In this document: in pieces, positions 22,101 through 33,200 of the stretch | How positions within the stretch are numbered: position 1 is the first letter of the stretch | How the letters are laid out: each line of letters begins with the position of its first letter | NCBI GenBank assembly: GCA_002682825.1 | Contig: NOKP01000039.1 | Coordinates: 186,001 to 250,000 of the forward strand | Direction: 5' to 3' | Origin: Neonectria sp. B-13 | Taxonomy: Eukaryota; Ascomycota; Sordariomycetes; Hypocreales; Nectriaceae | DNA: 64,000 bases | The notes under the pieces: generated by a model | The model's input: only the letters and a program-made list of their open reading frames with translations | Database searches by the model: none | Told to the model about the DNA's origin: nothing | Position numbers and translations under genes: made by a program

Positions 22101-22803
22101 AGTGGGAGGGTCACCGACATGACATGGGTACCTGAACCGATTAAAGAAGGCGTGCTGGTGCACTGCAAGAGTCATGAGGATGATTGGAGCGGAGTCAGGG
22201 GTGGAGCTTGTTAATGGGTGTTTTCCCACCAAAAGGCTATGCGAAAGGTCCCCGGTAGAGTCAAATGTAGCAGGTTTAGGTAGACAATGATTTCAGACAA
22301 GGACACGTGGTTCAAGCACAATTGGGTTGTCGTGAGTGGTGTTTCTGAGGACGGGGATCGAGGTTTGGCCCCCAAAGACTGAATTCTATGATTATGTTAG
22401 GCCACTGGATGTGACCATGGATACGGAAGTGGCTATGTGGTGTAACATCATGTGCATGTGCATGTGCGTGTGTGAAACTATCCAAATCAATCTCTCTGCG
22501 CAGCTGGAGGCGGGGAATATGTGTGAGAAAACCGCAGCGCTAATACAAAACCCAATCAACTCCGCAAAAACATGGTGAATTAAGACCGGCATGGGAAAGA
22601 AAAAACGAAGAAAAGAAGGAAAAGGGGTATTTTCCAGACATGACCGAGCAAACGTGACGTGGGGCGGCGGATGCCGTGGATGCAGATGGTGTAAGTTAGA
22701 AGAAGCGGCCGTAGATTTGAGATTGGTCGTTATCGGAGGGTCCTCCTTCGAGAGGGGATCCACGCGGGTATAGGTGAGCAGGACATAAAGGAGAAGACAA
22801 AGG
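22101..22803. other. Convergent 3' region between SEC26 and the UBTD gene
   Basis: About 700 bp with both 3' UTRs. A CATGTG/CATGCG-rich patch is present near 22448-22475. No gene seen. Confidence 0.55.
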
Positions 22804-23878
22804 CTAGCGGTTGAAAACGAGGGCATTGACGACATGGCCGGTCTGCCAGCCTTGAGCGACGAGGGACGAGTTCTCCTTAAATATCTTTCCCATGTACGCT
22901 ATCCGGATCTTCTTTGTGGAAGCGAGCTTGAAGAATATGTCAGCCTGCCGTTGAATGATCGGATGGCGCATATACGTCTGGCACATGGCATCTGGCAATG
23001 GATACTTGATGTGAAAAGGATTGGTGGGGCAGACTTACATTGGCCTCCTGGGCAATCTTCCTCGCAACAGTCTTCACCGTCTCTGACTCTGTGATACTGA
23101 GCTTGATATCTCGGCCAGTTTCGCTGAGCCTAGCCCGCAAGGGCATCAGCTCGCGCACGTCGATGACTTCCTTGCCCTTTTCTCGTTTCCTGCCTTCAAT
23201 TTCATCATCTTCGTCGTCGTCGTCGTCGTCAGTCATGTCGTCCTCGGCGGTGGTGTCATCGCCCCCGATGGAGACGTCGCCCTTTGCGCCAGCGTCGGGT
23301 TCCTCGACGAGGTTTCCGGGGTCTGAGACGACCCATTCGGGAAGCTGGTAGTAGTTGCCGAGAGCGTCGTACACGCCGTTGACAAGGTTGCCGGTCGGGA
23401 GGGAGATTTCGGCGGCGGAGAGGATCATTTGGGCGGTGGCAAGGCTGTTGGAGCCATCATCCTGTGCGTCTTGGTCGACAGGGTCCCAAAGGACCTGAAG
23501 AGCGGCATGGATTGTCTGCCAAACTTCGGGACGACCGGTGACTCTGGTGTCGAAGAAGTCGGCGCGCTCCGTGGCGAGGCTGCGCTTAGTCCAGGATCGA
23601 TCGCGAGAGGACCATTCATGGCGGCGTAGGGGCTTGTCGATGTGCTGGTCGAGGGGCCGCTGTTCGCGCCGACGACGCCTGGAGGAACCTCGAGGATGGT
23701 CGCCGTGGGCGGGTTCGGGGAGAGACAGCGGAGGAGGGTTGATGGCGCGCGAGGAGGCGTTGGGAGCGCCGCCTGGATAGGGCGAGTTGGGCCCGGAGGA
23801 CCGAGAGAAGCAGCAGCCCTGTTCGGTTGCGCGTTAGCAGGCGAGAGGAGAGAAGAGCGTCTCGTTAGATCGCACCAT
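22804..23878 (-). CDS. UBTD-type ubiquitin-like domain protein with MGCC N-terminus
   Basis: Exons 23878-23876, 23818-23039 and 22926-22804 join to 301 aa. The first coding exon is the ATG alone; the second opens with GGC TGC TGC, giving MGCCFSRSS, a good N-myristoylation and palmitoylation signal. After a Pro/Ser/Arg-rich stretch comes the DC-UbP/UBTD2 N-terminal domain (TERADFFDTRVTGRPEVWQ, LQVLWDPVDQD, ISLPTGNLVNGVYDALGN). An acidic linker (DDMTDDDDDDEDDE) leads to a ubiquitin-like fold ending KKIRIAYMGK and GHVVNALVFNR. Animal UBTD proteins link E2/E3 enzymes to p53 and YAP control; the fungal role is not established. The last intron is 112 nt. Acceptors inside it would insert residues that break the family alignment. 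Confidence 0.88.
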
Positions 23879-25263
23879 TTTGTCGTGTACTTGGTCGACG
23901 ACCCGATTTGGCAGGTTTGGGCGAAAATACACAGCGGGTCAAGATGGACGACGGCGAAAGCGAGAAAACGGCAGCGAAGAGGGCTTAGATTCTAGCCATG
24001 GCTGGCCCAGTTTGGTGGAGGGGAATCGCAAGGATCGCTTGAGTCGCACGAAAGGGATGGATGGAGGTGGATTTATGAAATCGACAGATAAGACGGCGAG
24101 AGAACAGAGAGAAAGGGGCCGAGATGCAGATGCAAATGCAAATGCAAATGCAGAGGCTGAGGCTGAGGTTGATGATGGAGAATTAGAGAGCTGGTGATGG
24201 TGACGATGAGGGAGAAGAGGGGAGTCTTGAGGGCGTCGAGGTTCACTGCTCAGTCTGGAAGTCACGGATTGGTGTCAACAGGACGAACAAAGTACCTGAC
24301 CCGAGTCATGGGCCAAGAACCGACAGGGGTGACTCCTCATAGGAACAGGGGGAGGCGCAACAGCGGGACTTGGCTTTGGGTGGAAGAGGGGCAAAAAAAG
24401 CGGCGAGAGAGCGTTTAGCCAGTGCGGCGCTAATATTGAGGGTCTAGATAATTGCTTCGTGTAGGCTAATTGTGGTTGGATGTGGTGGGCTTTCGTTTTG
24501 GGGGGTTCCGGAAGCGGCCGACTAAATTGCGAGAGGCGCCCAGCCTGAGCTTGGATTTGGATTTGGCGTTGGGGTTTGCCGGTTATGGCCGGTCGAATGG
24601 GAACAAGTTGGGAAAGGGATCAAGGATGAGAGGAGGGGTTCGACAGTGAGACAGACAGTGCGCTGTAGGGAGAGGCTTGAGATGCGGGGATCATGGGCCG
24701 CATGAGAAGAGGCATTGGTCGTGATGGCCGTGGTACGTAAGTACGTACGCAGTCGTGGCGGGGTTGTGGTTGTTGGTTGGCATCGGTTGAAGTTCATGTT
24801 TCTTGTCTTGGCACGGTATTCGTCAATGGTACGTCAACCTGCCTCCAATGTAACTCACAGACTGTGAAAACATAGTTGTAACCCACGGGGGGCTGTTCAT
24901 CCATGGCATGGAGATAGGTAGATGAGATAGGTAAGGTGAGAAGTAGCCACAAGTGGTTGGTCACTTATTCTGCGCGTTCACCAAGGTGAGCTTCACCTCG
25001 TCAGCCACAATCACAGGTCCCACCCCACTATCTCACCTTGGCCTCTTCTGCTTGACCACTGCATCGCGTCGCGTCTCTTTTGCCTGGCCTCGACTCACCT
25101 CAACTCGCCACATCTCGTCTTCTCTCATCTCATCCCACCTCAAGCCAACTTACTGATATGTCACATGCTCCCAAAATCAAATAAAAAGGGACAACTTAAT
25201 TCGGCAGGCTTTCACAAAACCCTGTTTCGTTTTTGCTAAAGTCCCCTACCCTAAGCCACAACC
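23879..25263. other. Intergenic between divergent UBTD and dim-5 genes
   Basis: About 1.4 kb containing both promoters, a short hexamer repeat near 24125-24170, a palindromic run of GTACGTAAGTACGTAC-type sequence near 24734-24750, and TAGGTA/TCACCT motifs near 24910-24940. No gene recognised. Confidence 0.5.
24123..24168. repeat. Short hexamer repeats (GCAAAT then GAGGCT)
   Basis: Two neighbouring imperfect hexanucleotide runs: ATGCAA-type units followed by GAGGCT units. They fall about 250 bp upstream of the UBTD start and outside any supported coding frame. Confidence 0.75.
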
Positions 25264-25611
25264 ATGGAACAGGCCACGGAACAGCACTTTTATCACCACG
25301 GAAAAGAAGTTCGTTGGCTTCATGTACTTCCCTGGGAGATCTGCTGCTAACAAATCCAACCGCAGGGCCGAGAGGAGGAGAAATACAGCTGTCACTGGTG
25401 CCAGATCCGTTCCTTCCCCACTCACAAGACCAGCCCAATCACCGTTGTCAACGAGGTCGATACTGAAGTCCTCAAGGCCTTCCGCTTCATCGACAGCAAT
25501 GTCCTAGGCCGCGGCGTCGAACCCGCCGAGGTTAGTTTCCGCAGCGGCTGTACCTGCAGCCATGACGGCGACTGCCAGTTCACCGGCTGTCTCTGCCTTG
25601 CCGATCTTGAA

Positions 25612-25649
<38 letters not shown>

Positions 25650-26408
25650 TGGAATGGAACTAGACGGGCCGAGGATCTCCAGGAAGGCCTACGCATACCA
25701 CACTCACGGCTCCAAGGCCGGCCTGTTGCGCTCCCGCCTCCACGACTCCAAGGTACCCATCTACGAGTGTCACCAGGGCTGCGCCTGTAGCGACAACTGC
25801 CCCAACCGCGTCGTTGAGCGCGGCCGAACCATTCCACTTCAGATCTTTCGAACTACCGATCGAGGATGGGGTACGTTCATCTTCACCGCCCCCTAGATCT
25901 CGTTACTAGGTAACTAATGCGTCTCATTCCCGGACCAGGCGTGCGATCCCCCGACTATATCAAGAAGGGACAGTTCGTTGACCGATACCTCGGTGAGATC
26001 ATCACCTCCGAAGAGGCGGACCGTCGCCGCTCCGCCTCAACCATTTCCCAAAAGAAAGATGTCTATCTCTTTGCTCTCGACAAATTCACTGACCCGGGTT
26101 CACTCGACCCGCGGCTCAAGGGGCCACCGCTTGAAGTTGACGGCGAGTTCATGTCGGGCCCAACTCGCTTCATCAATCATTCCTGCGACCCCAACATGCG
26201 CATCTTTGCCCGCGTGGGCGACCATGCCGACAAGCACATTCACGACCTGGCGTTGTTTGCCATCAAGGATATCCCAAAAGGCGAGGAGCTTACCTTTGAT
26301 TATGTAGGTGGAGTCGCCTATGATGGCGAGGAGCCGGAGGGTGATGATGTAGGCCACATGACACCGTGTTTGTGCCGTAGCAAAAAGTGTAGAAAGTATC
26401 TCTGGTGA
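25264..26408 (+). CDS. dim-5: Histone H3 lysine-9 methyltransferase, DIM-5/KMT1 type
   Basis: Exons 25264-25308, 25366-25870 and 25939-26408 join to 339 aa. The enzyme trimethylates H3K9, the mark that in Neurospora directs HP1 binding and DNA methylation. Features in order: a short N-terminus like that of Neurospora DIM-5; CHWCQIRSF; a Cys-rich pre-SET domain (GCTCSHDGDC, CHQGCACSDNCPNR); the SET domain with FVDRYLGEIITSEEADRRR, RFINHSCDPNM (cofactor and active site) and ELTFDYV; and a post-SET CLCRSKKCRKYLW that completes the zinc site. A run of ten Asp (residues about 101-110) sits in the pre-SET loop, encoded by a GAC microsatellite. The first intron begins with the weak donor GTTCGT but has a strong CTGCTAAC branch. 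No key residue is missing, so the enzyme should be active. Confidence 0.97.
25612..25650 (+). repeat. (GAC)n trinucleotide run coding for poly-Asp
   Basis: Two GAC codons, one GGC, then nine GAC and one GAT, all in frame inside the dim-5 pre-SET region. Confidence 0.97.
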
Positions 26409-26806
26409 TTTTCTCTGCCATTTTTTAATCCTACAGTGGTTAGTTGGTGCGGCGACGCCACCTCGTCTCTGGTGAGGTTGTCGCGAAACTAAGCTCAACT
26501 CCCATGAGAGCTTGTTCATCCTTACAATCTTCTCAACATCCCACCTGTTCTTCATCATTGTGGAACACGATAGCGCCTTTGTTCGAATGTGGAACTAAAG
26601 AGAATACAATCAAGGGCTGTCCCAAAATCAGTTCTTTCTTCTTTGCTTTGTTCGAGCTTGCCAGCGTGACACCGCTACGCAAGCTGCCGGGTTAATTGCT
26701 GGCATTGATTATAAGACGCCTAAACTTGCAGATATCTTTTTTCTTGGATTCTAACATTTGTGAGTATTTATACTTTACAACCCGTGAACCAATCTCCGCT
26801 ACCATC
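26409..26806. other. Short intergenic region after dim-5
   Basis: About 400 bp between two plus-strand genes, more AT-rich than its surroundings. No gene. It must hold the dim-5 3' UTR and the promoter of the next gene. Confidence 0.5.
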
Positions 26807-27970
26807 ATGGTCATGATATCAGAAACGACCATCATGGAACCCAAAGCACCCGCAGCTGTCCCAGCGGAAAGACCTGCTCTGGATGATACCTCAGCCGGAC
26901 CATCGATGCCGCGAGTGGTTCCCAAAGAATCACTAAGGAATATTGTTACCAAGAAAAATACCATCCCTTTCAAACTTGAAGGAGCTCTATCCCCAAGCCT
27001 CAAAGCCTTGTCCCCAAGCCTCGAAACGTCGCCTCGTCTTCAGACGGAACCTCGTCCGATACCGTTGACCATGCAAGCTCGTCGCACCCTCCGTCGAAGA
27101 GCTCTCGCACATCGGCAACTCGTGCGAGAGCAGATCTCCCGCGGCAGGCCAAATCCACGTTTAACGTGGTGTGACGATCGATCGTGCTTAATAGACAACA
27201 TGATCTTCAAGAACCCCCCAAGATATACGATAGACAAGAAACAAACCGAAAGCGGCTTTCTGGTCAAGGAATACTATGAGGAATTTGTCATTGCCATGCT
27301 GGATGCGTTATTCCCAGACCTATTTACCACGTCAGCCAAGATCCGCAAGCGCCAAGCTATCATATCATTTGTTGACTCCCCGCCCATCAAAGCCGCCCTC
27401 AGTGAGTTTCTAAGAAACTGCAAGGGTCGCCGGTTCCAGCCCCACGATGAAGACATGCAAAGCGAGCTCATTAACGCCCGGCCAGTCTTTCATGACTTGA
27501 TGTTTGGGGACAAGACGGCGGCCAAGGTCAAGACTGTCCACTTATACATCAGGCCCGGACAAAAAGAGCTTCAAACCAAGTGGGCACTGGGCGACTTTGT
27601 ACTGCAGTTTCTTATCACGGCAGAGTTATGGCGCTCCCATAAGACATGTCGGTCTGTAGAGTGGAACATGAGCTCGAGTGAAGACGTCGCTGATTTTATG
27701 ACCGCTATGCTCTTGAACTACTGGCTCATGCATTCCGAGGGTTGCTTGGACGCCCGAGGGATCAGAGAAGAACGCCAATGGGATATGGTCTGGGAGTATT
27801 GGCTTGAGAAATATCCTGTTATTGGGGGACAGGATGAAGTCGGCAGCGGGGAAGCTTTCGTGATTCGGGACGAGGTTGAAGGGACTGAAGAGACCGTGCT
27901 CGAAGCGGTGGGATACCTTGGAGCAATTGGAAGTTGTGATGAGAGCTACAAACCAGCTCGACAGAAATGA
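26807..27970 (+). CDS. Hypothetical protein, no recognised family
   Basis: A single exon of 387 aa from the first ATG in the frame (context ATCATGG). I do not recognise it. The first about 110 residues are Pro/Ser/Thr/Arg-rich and probably disordered, with a small internal repeat (LSPSLKALSPSLETSP). A basic helix follows (QARRTLRRRALAHRQLVREQ). Residues about 130-350 look globular and mostly helical, with hydrophobic and aromatic patterning (YYEEFVIAMLDALFPDL, LGDFVLQFLITAELWRS, VADFMTAMLLNYWLMHSEG). There is no signal peptide or membrane helix. The long clean frame with balanced composition argues that it is a real gene. It lies between dim-5 and a HET gene, in the least conserved part of the window. 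Confidence 0.75.
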   Translation: MVMISETTIMEPKAPAAVPAERPALDDTSAGPSMPRVVPKESLRNIVTKKNTIPFKLEGALSPSLKALSPSLETSPRLQTEPRPIPLTMQARRTLRRRALAHRQLVREQISRGRPNPRLTWCDDRSCLIDNMIFKNPPRYTIDKKQTESGFLVKEYYEEFVIAMLDALFPDLFTTSAKIRKRQAIISFVDSPPIKAALSEFLRNCKGRRFQPHDEDMQSELINARPVFHDLMFGDKTAAKVKTVHLYIRPGQKELQTKWALGDFVLQFLITAELWRSHKTCRSVEWNMSSSEDVADFMTAMLLNYWLMHSEGCLDARGIREERQWDMVWEYWLEKYPVIGGQDEVGSGEAFVIRDEVEGTEETVLEAVGYLGAIGSCDESYKPARQK

Positions 27971-28236
27971 CCAAGTAGTAGAGGAATGGGGATTGCATTA
28001 TCTGGGCGGTTAGACTGGGAGCTTGATGTTTTGCTCATATTGTCATTGCTTTGGGCGATTATGGAGGTATCATGAACTCGGCAGTAGTTGAAGTAGGATA
28101 AAATGTCAAATGTAGAGTACATTCATTCGCCCTCTGACTTGAGTTTCTCGCTTGTATGTAAGGTTATGATATATACCACCTTAGTTTGTAAACAGATTAT
28201 TCAAGCTGTTGCTCCAAGCCTCAAAACCTTCATCAC

Positions 28237-30270
28237 TTAATGCAAAACAAACTGCTCCCCCCCAGAAAGTACAAATCCATCCTTATTCTTCTCCAGACCT
28301 TCTAGCGCCACTCCATCCATCATCCCATGGCAGTACGCCTCGCTATTGACCCAATCGTTAGCCAGTGCACCTGTCATTCTGAGAATTGAGTCTCGTCTCG
28401 ACTTACCCAATAAACTCATAGCCATCCTTTGAACTCTGACTCCGAGGCCGCAGCACGCAAGGGACTATCAACCCAAATAAGACAGCAATTATATCGCCTT
28501 CCTTCATGTTATGGTTCCCCAGTCCCATGTACCCTGTGTCGGTCATGTAGAATCGCCGCTCGCAGTAGGCTTCAAGCAACCTTTGCCCCCAGTCGTTGTC
28601 AAAGCCGAGTTTGAAGAGTGCCTGGGCGGCTGTCACGCGAATCTCTCGTTCCTCCTTCGTATCCCGGGGCATCAGCATGACCCTCGCCCACTCGAGATAG
28701 CTCTCTGTGTAAGTCTCAATACTCGTCCCCTTTTCCAGGATGCTCTTGGGTAGTTTTCCAGCCATTGTGGTGAGAGCGAAGGCTTGCTCGATGTCCTCAC
28801 CTGTGGGATATGACGTGAGGATCGAGACACATGCATCATGACATTCTACCAAGCCGCCCTCCACGAGCATTGGGGTAAGGTGGTGATGCTGACTGACGTA
28901 AGTTGCTCGTCCTAGGAGAACGCCTTCCACACCAAGAATGTAAGGGCTGCCAGTGTCGAACATTTGAACACGTCCGTTCACCCGACCTCCATGACCGGCC
29001 CAGGTGTTTGGAAGAGGATGCCCAATACCCCAGTCACAGCCATAACCAGTCTGCAGTCGCCAGTCTGGAACCCAGGTTGGCCATCCGGGCTCCTTGTTGC
29101 GACGTCGCGCTGTCATTATGATGTCAAGGTCGTCCTGGGCAATATCGCCCTTGCATATCATGGTCTTTGTAACCAGGGCAAAGACCTCTTTCAATTCTCG
29201 GGTGTAGTCAATCTTGAAGTTGACAAAATCAGAAGAGTAACTGATTCCGACGTCACTGACACCGAGGAGCGCGTAGACCTTGTCCTTTGCCTCAGTTGCC
29301 AGACGTGGCCTGAAGGTTTCGAGCAGCCGCCGAAGGGACCACTTGAAGACGGCCCGTGTCTTCTGGCCGAAAAGGTCTTTGTGGAACTCGGATCCCTGGC
29401 GGATAACCCAGGGTACGTTCATGGCGACGGTGAGGTCGACACCATTGACAGCACGCTTATGTCGACCCGATATAACAGCCGCCTTGTAGTGATACCATCG
29501 TGCTGCCGCCTGCATGACTTTCCAGTCGACACTCTGCTCACCACAAAGCATAATGGCCTTGCGAACTGGCAAAATCTCCTGGACGATCCAGATTCGCTCG
29601 AACCAGGGCCGGTCGAAGAAATCCACGAAGGCATCCCAAGCTTCCTCGTCATCGAACGATATCCCGAGCTTGTTGGAATCCTCCACAGTAATCTTCTCGT
29701 AAGTTTCCAGCCCTTCCCAGTCGTCAGGGTAATTCTCTACACGGAACATATCTGTCAATGTAGGCATGGCCACATCAGCAACCCGAGAAACCAAGTCAAT
29801 GCCTTTTGCGGTTGAGGGAGTCGCCGATCCTAGCCACGCAACGACCGTCTCTGCCTCTGATGCATTGTTAGACCGAGGAACAAAAGGAATATTGTATACA
29901 TAGGGTATTGGGCGTGTATACTTTCATAGATGGTGTTCATGAGTTTAACCTGCTCTGACCGCTCGGGCAGATCCTCCTGGTTGATGCAGATCTGATCAAC
30001 CCAGAGCAACTGGTTGGGGTTGAACTTGGAGACTTGACGTAGCGCATCATGAAGCGATGTTGTGATTTTTATCGTCTTACCATTGCAAGGCATTTGCACA
30101 GTGGTTGAGGTGTCTCCCCAGACGTAAGACAGAGTTGAGTAGGTGACGGGATCTTCGGGATCGAGGTTGGTATGCTCGATGCTGGCATGAAGCTCATCTT
30201 GTTCGTCGATGGCCACCTTGATTAGTCGGATGTGGGACGCCTCCAATGGCGAGTAGACGTATTTGGCCAT
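28237..30270 (-). CDS. HET-domain (heterokaryon incompatibility) protein
   Basis: Exons 30270-29922, 29856-28407 and 28342-28237 join to 634 aa. HET proteins trigger growth arrest or cell death when incompatible fungal cells fuse, or act more broadly in fungal immunity-like responses. The HET core is near the N-terminus: TYSTLSYVWGD, LLWVDQICINQEDLPERSEQ, then across intron 1 MNTIYEKAETVVAWLGSA. Later family features are FFDRPWFERIWIVQEI and the terminal EAYCHGMMDG after intron 2. Intron 1 has a CTAAC branch. Intron 2 (64 nt, branch GCTAAC) restores the EAYCHG motif; a nearer AG would leave an implausible 28 nt intron. No second effector domain is visible. The partner of this allele, if any, is unknown. 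Confidence 0.93.
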
Positions 30271-33200
30271 GCTTGAATCAGAGTGAATGAAAGGGGCCTG
30301 TGTACGAACTTAAGAAAGAAAGAGGTTCAAGGTTCGCTGGGAACCGTAGACTGAGGCTCTACCATGACTTATCACAAGGCGAGGCCTCCATAAACTCATC
30401 TTCATGAGCTTGGAAGATGCGCACACCGCAAATGCGACCCCTGCTCCTGCTCTGCCTGCCTGAGGCTCAGCCACTCAGCCCTACGGGGATGGTTGACTCA
30501 GCCTCTGCGGCAAGTGCACTTGCGCACCAGGAAGTCATCCGCACAGGGGATGTTCTGGGGCTGAAATACTAAAAATGGCTTGATTTCTGCCATATCGTCG
30601 CGCTAATCTCAAGCCTTAAAATGAAGGCCTACAAAGTGGAGTTGGCGAATGGGCATCCAACCGTGTGGCGAGGGTAAGTTTAGGCTGTTCAGCTAAGCAC
30701 CGGCGAGGGGCCGTGACAGTGCGGACCGTCCCGCCCCACCCCGCCTTTTGATGCTCCAGCTCAAAGTCGACTGAAAGTACTCAGCTCAATGGCTATGGTA
30801 TGGTATGGAGTGATAAATATCCAAAATCAGGGAGACATCTCATTCTAGTCTTGTTTTTACAGACTCATGAATCGGGCTTCATACTCCCCCTCTAGAAGTG
30901 ACTGCAGCAAGCAGTTATCTAGTAGCACTCCAGTTTCGCCATCCACCCAAGCACTTCTGGATACAAGATGACTTCAATGGATAGTATCTTTCATATTTCC
31001 GTATGAATCCAGCAGTAAGAATGTAAGAGAAGCACGTACTCAAACACGTGTTTGGGCAGGATAGAAAGGGGTGTGCTACTCGCGAACCGAGCATGCAGAG
31101 TGTGACTGCGTAGAACTCACAGGGCTTGACCGCCGCTTCAACTCCCGTGTGAGCATATCAGGTACACACGACACATGGGCTTCGAGCATAGTGTGTCAAC
31201 TCTCGTGTTCTAATTACCGTGATGATGCCAGTTTAACATCAGAGGAACGTGTAGCCAGCGTGTTGTCGATTTCCTACACCGGAAAGCCATCACTCGGTCG
31301 CTTTCCGCTTTTGCACCGAGTTGAGTGACCAACCAACCACTTAAACTAGAGGTATGGCTCACTCCCAGAATGAGTTGAAACATGTGTATGCATGTTGCTT
31401 GTCCAAAGCTGACGCCCGCCTATATTCCGAGGTGTCGTGGAACAGGAAACCAAACCGCCCCTCCAAGGCTGGCCCGGGAGTCTTATCTACACATCCGGGC
31501 CGGGTAACGGAGCTCCCCGCGTTGAGATGGCCGGCACTTAGCGGGTGGGTCAGATTTGGTTACCTTGATTGCGAAGAGGTACGGGGCAGATTCAGCCAAA
31601 GAGAGGATACACATTGAAGAGAATAAGGCCTCACTGGACAACCTCGAGAGCTAAGACAAAGAACATGATTGCCGATGTCAAGTTTTAGGATGACGCCCAA
31701 CGTCTGTCGGAGTCTGGGGGAAGCAGTCACAAGGAGCAGGTGCACCCTCGGAGATCTGCTAGTAATTACGTCGGTAACCGTGGAGTCGGCCGAGACGAGT
31801 AAGAAATACTGAGGTAGCAAAGTGTGGGGAAGCTTCAAGTGGCGGCGGCAGGCATGGTCGAGACGTGGGGGAATGCCAGGTCAGCCAACGAGAAGTGGTA
31901 TGTAGCTGTGTTGTGTATGTTGTGTGTGTGCAAGGGCGAGATTGGTGGTGTAATGAGAGTGACATCGAGCAGTCTGCGGCGGTGATCAGAAAACATGCGT
32001 GTCTAGTCGGTGAGTCTTGTGATGCCCTGATAGCTGCTGTAGTTTATGTCAGTTGGTTGTTCTCTGTTTCTCTTTCCTCGAAGGGAAAAGGATGAAGAGG
32101 AGAGAGTTAATGACGTAGCCGGAAGGTGTTCCGACTAACGACACCACAGGTGGAACACGGGCTGTGAGGATCCTCGTGAATCGCGGAGTTCGCTCCGGAG
32201 CCGTGGGGCCTCGGAGTCAAGCCCTGTCTACCGGTATTCTAGACCCAGGGGCTCCTCTATTGTGGTTGCACTGGTGATGAAGGCGACAGAGATATTGTGA
32301 CTGTGGACTGTGGCCTGGCGCGGCACACAGAAAATAACCAGCCAGCTGAATACACTGCGGTCCTCCCAAGGCCTCATCGATCAATCAATCTCTCCGTCCG
32401 TCCGTTCATAGTAGCAATTGCCGAAGCCGAGAAATCGAGATCCAGAGCAGGGATGGCAGATGCAATTGGCAGAAACGTTTCTTTTTCCAGACAGAAAGTC
32501 ACATGTTTTGGTGCATGATGTCTCGAGTCTGCTGCGGGCTAGATGTATCATGGAGGCGCGTGCACCGGGAAGCCGCAGCGACAACCGCCAACAAATGTAC
32601 GGCATCCTAGCGGTTGCATGTCCGGGGAGAGGAATGCGGGGGGAGACACGGAAGGTGACCGAGGGAGGGAGAGAGAGAGGGTGTGAAGACACACAACCTT
32701 CACAGCATGTTGTGTGTGTGCGGCAAGTCGCAATTGGTATCCGGTTGCATTTGTTGCAGCAGCGAAGATGGGCGAGGCCAATCAAGCGCGTGAGATCCCA
32801 GTCTAGCGGTGGGCTTGAAGGCGTTTGAGGCCCATGGAAGTGACAGCTTTGTTGCTGTACTGTAAGGGGGGTCCACCGTGTCGCTCGTGCTTGCTTGTTG
32901 TTCTTGCCGCCTGCGATCACTTCCACTTTGGCCGTCGGGTGCTGCTGCTTCCTGGGGTAGTCCTCGGACTGAAGGCGTTTGGGGGCAAAGGTGCAACTGC
33001 CCACTTTCCAGTGTGAGGACCCTCAAAGACCCTCAAGTGAGGTCATGGTGGTGAGACTCGCAGGCCACGGCAAGGGAGCACGGGCACTGGCTGGCGCACC
33101 CCGCCGTGGACGCTGGTACCTGCCGCGCACCCCTCGGCTGTTCATGGATGTCTCGTGCGTCTTGTCCTCTTTTTGAGTGCCGAGTCCAGCCGAATACAGT

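Noticed and set aside
22927..23038. Earlier acceptors inside the last UBTD intron
   Set aside because: They would insert a segment (around TYMRHPIIQRQ) absent from the ubiquitin-like fold; the later acceptor gives EANLASTKKIRIAY, which fits the family.
23200..23240. GTC/GAC trinucleotide run on the plus strand
   Set aside because: It is the acidic Asp linker of the UBTD protein and needs no separate explanation.
28379..28406. 28 nt intron near the end of the HET gene
   Set aside because: Too short for fungal splicing. The next acceptor gives a 64 nt intron with a GCTAAC branch and restores the conserved EAYCHG motif.
32381..33004. 207-codon frame on the minus strand in the gene-poor stretch
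   Set aside because: No ATG at the frame start, skewed Cys/His/Arg content, overlaps several other random frames and has no recognised domain.
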